From contig JABDQB010000047.1 of NCBI GenBank assembly GCA_013042495.1, positions 1 to 8,894 of the forward strand: 8,894 nucleotides of DNA, written 5' to 3'. Below are positions 4,968 to 8,894 of this stretch, one piece after another. The first letter of the stretch is position 1. Each line of letters opens with the position of its first letter. The stretch comes from Gemmatimonadota bacterium (GTDB lineage Bacteria > Gemmatimonadota > Gemmatimonadetes > Palauibacterales > Palauibacteraceae). A program made the translations under genes and the position numbers. The notes beneath the pieces are model-generated. The model worked only from the letters and a program-made list of their open reading frames with translations, was not told the origin of the DNA and searched no databases.

Positions 4968-6073
4968 TGTCAGCGCGGAAGAAGGACTACTACCAGGAGT
5001 TGGGCATTCCGCCGAACGCCTCGGCCGACGAGATCAAGAAGGCCTACCGCGCCCTGGCGAAGAAACACCATCCGGATGCCAATCCGGACAAACCGGGGGC
5101 CGGCGAGCGGTTCAAGACGATCTCTGAGGCCTACTCGGTCCTGTCGGAACCGGACAGCAGAAAGAAATATGACCAGCTGAGACGGTACGGCGGATTGGGG
5201 GGATTCCGGCCAGGCGCCGGACCCGCCCCGGGAGCGGGCCCGGAGGCGGAGCGGAGCTTCCGGTTCGAGGATCTCGGCGGAATCGGGGACATCTTCAGTT
5301 CGATATTCGACCTGGGGAAACGGACGACTGCCGACAGGCAGCGGGGTCCGGTTCGCGGGCACGACGTCGAATACCTGATCGAGGTTTCCTTCCGCACAGC
5401 GGTTCGTGGTGGGAAGGTCACGATCGACGTCCCGCTGTCAGAGGAGTGTGCCACGTGCGACGGCACGGGGGCGGCGCCAGGGGCGGGTTCGGACACGTGC
5501 TCGGAGTGCCATGGCAGGGGCACCGTCACCTTCGGACAGGGAACGTTCTCGGTTCCTCGTCCCTGTCCCGCGTGCCTCGGCAGGGGGCAGGTGCCCCGCC
5601 AGGTCTGCAACGCCTGTGGCGGCCGGGGCGATGTCTCCTCGCGCCGACGAATTGCGGTGAGCGTGCCGGCGGGCGTAGATGACGGCTCGCGTCTGCGGAT
5701 TCCCGGCCAGGGAGAGCGTGGCCCCGGGGGCGGTCGCCCTGGAGACCTGATGGTGCGTTTCAAGGTTCAGGGCGACCGGTTCTTCACGCGAGAGGGTCTG
5801 GATCTCCTCTGTGAGGTTCCGATCAACGTCGCCCAGGCGCTGCTGGGTTCGCGCATCAGGGTGCGCACCGTCGACAGCAAGAAGATCGTACTCAAGATAC
5901 CGCCGGGGACTCAGTCCGGTACCACGTTCCGAATCAAGGGCCAGGGAGTGGAGAAGGGCGAGCGCACGGGCGACCAGCTGGTTCGGATCGTGGTCGGCGT
6001 CCCCGAAGACCTGTCGGAAGAAGGGCGCCAGGCCGCGGAACGGCTGGCGGAGGCGGAGGGCCTGCGCCACTGA
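4967..6073 (+). CDS. dnaJ: Chaperone protein DnaJ (type I/A Hsp40)
   Basis: DnaJ delivers unfolded clients to DnaK and stimulates its ATPase. The 368-residue product is a full class A J-protein: J domain at about 7-70 with HPD at 35-37; a Gly/Pro/Ala-rich linker at about 75-93, followed by the FEDLGGIGDIFSSIFDL segment; a zinc-finger domain with all four CxxCxGxG repeats (161-168, 178-185, 200-207, 214-221); and C-terminal client-binding beta domains to about 345 (LRIPGQGERG, PINVAQALLGSRIRV, FRIKGQGV). The start is ATG 4967, which shares a base with the grpE stop. The linker is Pro/Ala-rich, with a near-perfect GAGP repeat and few Phe, unlike the Gly/Phe-rich linker of E. coli DnaJ. Many bacteria carry more than one dnaJ; this grpE-linked copy with an intact zinc finger is probably a principal one. 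Confidence 0.96.
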   Translation: MSARKKDYYQELGIPPNASADEIKKAYRALAKKHHPDANPDKPGAGERFKTISEAYSVLSEPDSRKKYDQLRRYGGLGGFRPGAGPAPGAGPEAERSFRFEDLGGIGDIFSSIFDLGKRTTADRQRGPVRGHDVEYLIEVSFRTAVRGGKVTIDVPLSEECATCDGTGAAPGAGSDTCSECHGRGTVTFGQGTFSVPRPCPACLGRGQVPRQVCNACGGRGDVSSRRRIAVSVPAGVDDGSRLRIPGQGERGPGGGRPGDLMVRFKVQGDRFFTREGLDLLCEVPINVAQALLGSRIRVRTVDSKKIVLKIPPGTQSGTTFRIKGQGVEKGERTGDQLVRIVVGVPEDLSEEGRQAAERLAEAEGLRH

Positions 6074-6082
6074 TTCACGCCG

Positions 6083-6097
6083 GGCGCGGACGGCGCC
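6083..6097. terminator. Possible weak bidirectional hairpin between convergent dnaJ and mnmA
   Basis: GGCGC (6083-6087) and GCGCC (6093-6097) form a 5-bp stem around a 5-base loop, extendable by a G-T pair. It lies in the 24-base gap between the two stop codons. No T-run follows on either strand, so it is not a convincing intrinsic terminator; termination may rely on Rho. Confidence 0.25.
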
Positions 6098-7186
6098 TCA
6101 AGTTCGCTCGGACCGGGTGATCACACCGCCACCCAGGACGACCTGTCCGCGGTACAGCACGGCGCTCTGTCCCGGGGTCACCGCGTCCTGGGAAGCCTGT
6201 AAGTCTAGCGAGAAACCGTTTGGACCGACCTCCGTGACGACGGCCTCGACGATCGGGGCGCCGTGCCGGATTCTGACCGCGACACTCTCGCCGGACTCCG
6301 GGGGATCGGTCAGCCAGTTGGCACCTCCGGCGGTGAGTCCCACCGATGCCAGGGCACCGCGTGGACCGATGACCACGGCCCGCGAATCGGGCCGAATCTC
6401 GATCACATACATGGGCTCGGTGAAGCCTCCGGGAAGTCCCTTCCTCTGCCCCACTGTGAAGCGGGAGTATCCCTGGTGCTCTCCGACCCGGGTTCCGTCT
6501 TCCCTGACGACGGGCCCCGGAGACAGGGCCGGGTGCAGCTCTCCGAGATGGTCGCGCAAGACGCCGATGTAGTCGTCGTCCGGGACGAAGCAGATCTCGA
6601 AGGACTCGGGCTTGTCGGCCGTCAGCAACTCCAGCGATCGCGCCGCTTCGCGCACGTCGCGCTTGGCCAGATCTCCGACGGGAAGAAGGAGTCGATCGAG
6701 AACCGCGCGCGGGATGCCCCACAGAAAATAGGTCTGGTCCTTCCGGTCGTCCTCAGCCCGGCATAGGAGCGGAGCCCCCTCGCGTCGCACGACCCGCGCA
6801 TAATGTCCGGTGGCGAGCTTCGAGCACCCGAGCTCGTCGGCCCTGCGGACAAGGTCCCCGAACTTGGTGAAGCTGTTGCAACGGACGCAGGGAATGGGTG
6901 TTCTTCCGGCCGCGTATTCCTCGACGAAGTTCCGGATCACATCATCGGTGAACTCCTTTTCCAGGTCGAACACCCGGTGCGGAATACCCAGGGCCCCCGC
7001 CACCGCACGGGCGTCGGAGATTCCCTCCAGGCCGCAACATTTCTGGGCCGGCCCCGCTCCATCCGAGTAGCAGAAGGTCTTCATGGTAGCGCCGACTACC
7101 CGGTACCCCTGGCGGACGAGAATGGCGGCCGTCACGCTCGAGTCCACTCCCCCCGACATGGCGACGAGGACCGACTCCGGGTTCAC
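6098..7186 (-). CDS. mnmA: tRNA-specific 2-thiouridylase MnmA
   Basis: MnmA uses ATP and a relayed sulfur to convert U34 of Lys, Glu and Gln tRNAs to 2-thiouridine. The 362-residue length is standard. Motifs: PP-loop SGGVDSS at 11-17 for ATP binding, TPIPCVRCN at 96-104, ATGHYARV at 125-132, and ESFEICFVPDDDY at 194-206. Aligned by eye to E. coli MnmA (GRTPNPDILCN), catalytic Cys102 corresponds to Cys103 and the second catalytic Cys to Cys199; an extra Cys100 replaces the E. coli Asp, making a CxxC. The C-terminal half holds the central and beta-barrel domains (GYSRFTVGQRKGL at 239-251). The GTG start overlaps the stop of the cysteine desulfurase gene (GTGA), with GGGGA 8 bases upstream, so sulfur donor and acceptor are translationally coupled. 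Confidence 0.96.
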   Translation of the reverse strand: MNPESVLVAMSGGVDSSVTAAILVRQGYRVVGATMKTFCYSDGAGPAQKCCGLEGISDARAVAGALGIPHRVFDLEKEFTDDVIRNFVEEYAAGRTPIPCVRCNSFTKFGDLVRRADELGCSKLATGHYARVVRREGAPLLCRAEDDRKDQTYFLWGIPRAVLDRLLLPVGDLAKRDVREAARSLELLTADKPESFEICFVPDDDYIGVLRDHLGELHPALSPGPVVREDGTRVGEHQGYSRFTVGQRKGLPGGFTEPMYVIEIRPDSRAVVIGPRGALASVGLTAGGANWLTDPPESGESVAVRIRHGAPIVEAVVTEVGPNGFSLDLQASQDAVTPGQSAVLYRGQVVLGGGVITRSERT

Positions 7187-8334
7187 GCGTCGGATCCCCG
7201 GAGTCGCTCGACGGATCGGGCGACCTGCATGGCGGCCGTCTCGACGTCAGCCGCGGTGGTGGAAGGTCCGAAACTGAACCGGAGCACCGCGTAGGGGCCG
7301 TCGGGCCGGATGCCCATCGCCTCCAGGACGTGGGAGCCGGTGGCTGCGCCGCTGGCGCACGCGGAACCGGCTGACACCGCAATCCCGGCCAGATCGAGCG
7401 CGGTGAGCAGGGCCGCCTGGTCACAACCCTCGACGCCCACGCTCAGGAGGTGGGGGAGACGCACCGGGGCTTCTTCTCCGTGTACCCGGAGATCGGGAAT
7501 GGCCGCGCGCAGCTGACCCTCCAGTTCGACTCTCAACGCCCTCCAGCGGTCGGCGGATTCCGGCATCTCATCGCGAGCCAATCGAATCGCCTCGGCGAAA
7601 CCCGCTGCGCCGAGCGGGTTCTGCGTGCCGGGCCACAGCGACTTCTCCTGCGACCCCCCGTACGCGAGTGGCTCGAGAGGAATTTCCCCGCGTCGGACGA
7701 GGGCTCCTATGCCGACGGGGCCGCCCAGCTTGTGTGCGGTTACGGTGAGAAGGTCAGCCGGGACCTCAGCCAGCGAGACCGGCACCTTGCCGCAGGCCTG
7801 CACCGCGTCGGTGTGGAAGGTCGCTCCGTGACCGTGGGCGATTTCGCAAAGATCTCGGACCGACTGCACGGTTCCGACTTCACTGTTCGCCCACATGACG
7901 GACACGAGGGTCGGGACTTCCGCCTTTCCACCAAGCCTCTCTTCCAGCGTCCGCGGATCCAGCCAGCCGGTTGCATCGACCGGCAGTATTTCCACTACGG
8001 CGCCCTCGGCTGCGGCACGGCGCGCCGCTTCGAGAACCGCCTTGTGCTCCACCGCGGACACCAGGATCCGGGGGCCGGGGCCCGCGGCTCTCGAGAAACC
8101 CAGGACCGCGAGATTGTCCGACTGCGTGCCGCCACCCGTGAACAGGACGTCGGATCTCTTCGTCGAGAGGGCGGTCGCGATCACCTGCCGGGCCTCCTCG
8201 AGCACCGAGGCGGCTCGCCCTCCGGGAGAATGCACGGACGCCGGGTTGAAGTCCGCGTCGCCCACCAGCCGACCCATCACATCCCACACGGGCTTTCTCA
8301 GTGGACAGGTCGCTGCGTGATCGAGATAGATCAT
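7183..8334 (-). CDS. Cysteine desulfurase, NifS/IscS type
   Basis: This PLP enzyme removes sulfur from L-cysteine as a persulfide and passes it to acceptors; here the coupled downstream mnmA suggests tRNA thiolation as one target, with Fe-S assembly another option. The 383-residue product shows the class V aminotransferase layout: YLDHAAT at 3-9, GGTQSDN at 68-74, His97 in the EHKAV motif stacking on PLP, HTDAVQ at 174-179 with Asp176, PLP Lys202 in TAHKLGGPVGIG, and the active-site loop SAGSACASGA with Cys326, followed by the substrate-binding LRFSFG (Arg352). The usual RxGTxN motif reads WPGTQN, so its Arg is replaced by Trp234. ATG 8334 gives the family N-terminus, though no clear ribosome site precedes it. 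It begins 13 bases after the bshB1-like gene. No iscU or sufU is in the window, so I give no symbol between iscS and nifS. Confidence 0.94.
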   Translation of the reverse strand: MIYLDHAATCPLRKPVWDVMGRLVGDADFNPASVHSPGGRAASVLEEARQVIATALSTKRSDVLFTGGGTQSDNLAVLGFSRAAGPGPRILVSAVEHKAVLEAARRAAAEGAVVEILPVDATGWLDPRTLEERLGGKAEVPTLVSVMWANSEVGTVQSVRDLCEIAHGHGATFHTDAVQACGKVPVSLAEVPADLLTVTAHKLGGPVGIGALVRRGEIPLEPLAYGGSQEKSLWPGTQNPLGAAGFAEAIRLARDEMPESADRWRALRVELEGQLRAAIPDLRVHGEEAPVRLPHLLSVGVEGCDQAALLTALDLAGIAVSAGSACASGAATGSHVLEAMGIRPDGPYAVLRFSFGPSTTAADVETAAMQVARSVERLRGSDA

Positions 8335-8347
8335 CGGTCGATTCGCG

Positions 8348-8894
8348 TCACAGGGATCGTACTCGCATTCCGGCCACGTCCTCGATCTCTACGGTCTCCT
8401 CCGTGAAGAAGGGCTCACCGTACCCGCGACGTATCAGGCTTCCATAGTGTCGGCTCTGGACGTCCACGAGATCGTACAGCGGCTGCCCCGTGGGGAACGC
8501 CTCACCTGCCTGGCTCACACCTTCGAACTGCGAAGAGTAGCACTGTATGGCTTGCAGCTTCCGATCGAACTGGTCCGTAATGTCGACCACGAAAGTCGGT
8601 TTCACCGGGTCTTCTCTGAAGGCCAGGGCGTAGAGGACCTTGTGAGGCCTGTGAGCTTCCCCCGATCCGAACTTCGCGAGTCCGGACAGGAAGCAGGCGT
8701 CTCGGCACAGCTCCGCGGCGAGGCGGTGGTCCGGGTGTCTGCCACTCACGAACGGCAGAATCACGACGCGGGGCTTGAAGGCGCGCAGCATCCCCACGAT
8801 ATGCTCGCGAGAATCCTGGTCGTTCGTGATGCCGGCGTCCGGGAGTCCGGCGTTCAGACGTACGTGCACGCCGAGTATCTCCCCCGCCCGCGCC
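8348..8894 (-). CDS. bshB1: PIG-L family deacetylase, probable bacillithiol biosynthesis BshB1 (5' partial)
   Basis: The frame is open to the right edge, so the gene's start is off-window; 181 C-terminal residues are visible of a family length near 235. PIG-L enzymes are zinc-dependent deacetylases; BshB1 removes the acetyl group from N-acetylglucosaminyl-L-malate, the second step of bacillithiol synthesis. Seen here: AGEILGVHVRLNAGLPD at the edge, matching the family's ILG...LPD segment; the second metal-site motif HPDH (residues 53-56 of the fragment) after a VVILPF strand; and the C-terminal SRHYGSLIRRGYGEPF stretch, close to the BshB1 signature in which the residue pair before the Phe is usually EA. 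The first zinc motif (PHPDD) should lie off-window. An alternative is another LmbE-like deacetylase such as a mycothiol or lipid-glycan enzyme; the YGEPF tail and ILG/LPD motif favour BshB1. The gene precedes the cysteine desulfurase by 13 bases. Confidence 0.82.
   Translation of the reverse strand, partial: ARAGEILGVHVRLNAGLPDAGITNDQDSREHIVGMLRAFKPRVVILPFVSGRHPDHRLAAELCRDACFLSGLAKFGSGEAHRPHKVLYALAFREDPVKPTFVVDITDQFDRKLQAIQCYSSQFEGVSQAGEAFPTGQPLYDLVDVQSRHYGSLIRRGYGEPFFTEETVEIEDVAGMRVRSL

Noticed and set aside
6074..6097. Strong intrinsic terminator between dnaJ and mnmA
   Set aside because: Only a 5-bp stem and no T-tract on either strand; kept as a low-confidence hairpin.
1..8894. Mobile element, CRISPR array, tRNA/rRNA, phage or defence genes
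   Set aside because: No transposase or integrase motifs, spaced direct repeats, or tRNA-like cloverleaf stretches noticed; almost all bases are covered by housekeeping genes.

Overview
This is a GC-rich (by eye in the mid-60s percent), gene-dense chromosomal segment holding 13 protein genes and almost no non-coding DNA. The gene families point to a free-living bacterium with Gram-negative-type housekeeping, an MglA-type polarity GTPase and probably bacillithiol as its small thiol. Gemmatimonadota or a related high-GC phylum fits best, but that is an inference from gene content, not a phylogenetic result.

Bases 3-4271 (+ strand) hold a tight run of eight genes: the 3' end of dnaX, ebfC/ybaB, recR, a small membrane-anchored protein of unknown function, an mglA-like GTPase, pgsA, pncC/cinA (C-terminal type) and a monoacylglycerol-lipase-like hydrolase. 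Neighbours abut, overlap, or are only 4-6 bases apart, so they probably share a transcript. dnaX-ebfC-recR is a classic replication and recombination-repair cluster. pgsA-cinA is also a common pair, though recA, which often follows it, is absent here.

A 48-base gap with an exact TATAAT at its upstream edge separates this run from grpE and dnaJ (4320-6073, + strand). These encode the nucleotide-exchange factor and J-protein co-chaperones of Hsp70. dnaK itself is not in the window, and no CIRCE element is visible before grpE.

The last third (6098-8894) is on the - strand and converges on dnaJ with only 24 bases between stop codons. Reading 5' to 3' on that strand, it holds the 3' part of a bshB1-type (PIG-L family) deacetylase, a NifS/IscS-type cysteine desulfurase and mnmA. 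The desulfurase and MnmA form an obvious sulfur relay for 2-thiouridine in tRNA, and the deacetylase would link it to bacillithiol synthesis.

No RNA genes, mobile elements, CRISPR arrays, phage genes or defence systems were seen. Nothing here amounts to an undescribed system. The most interesting points are an Ala at the Ras-Gly12 position of the MglA GTPase, the unknown TM/HEAT-like protein beside it, a CxxC...C cysteine triad in MnmA, and the thiol/sulfur gene cluster.
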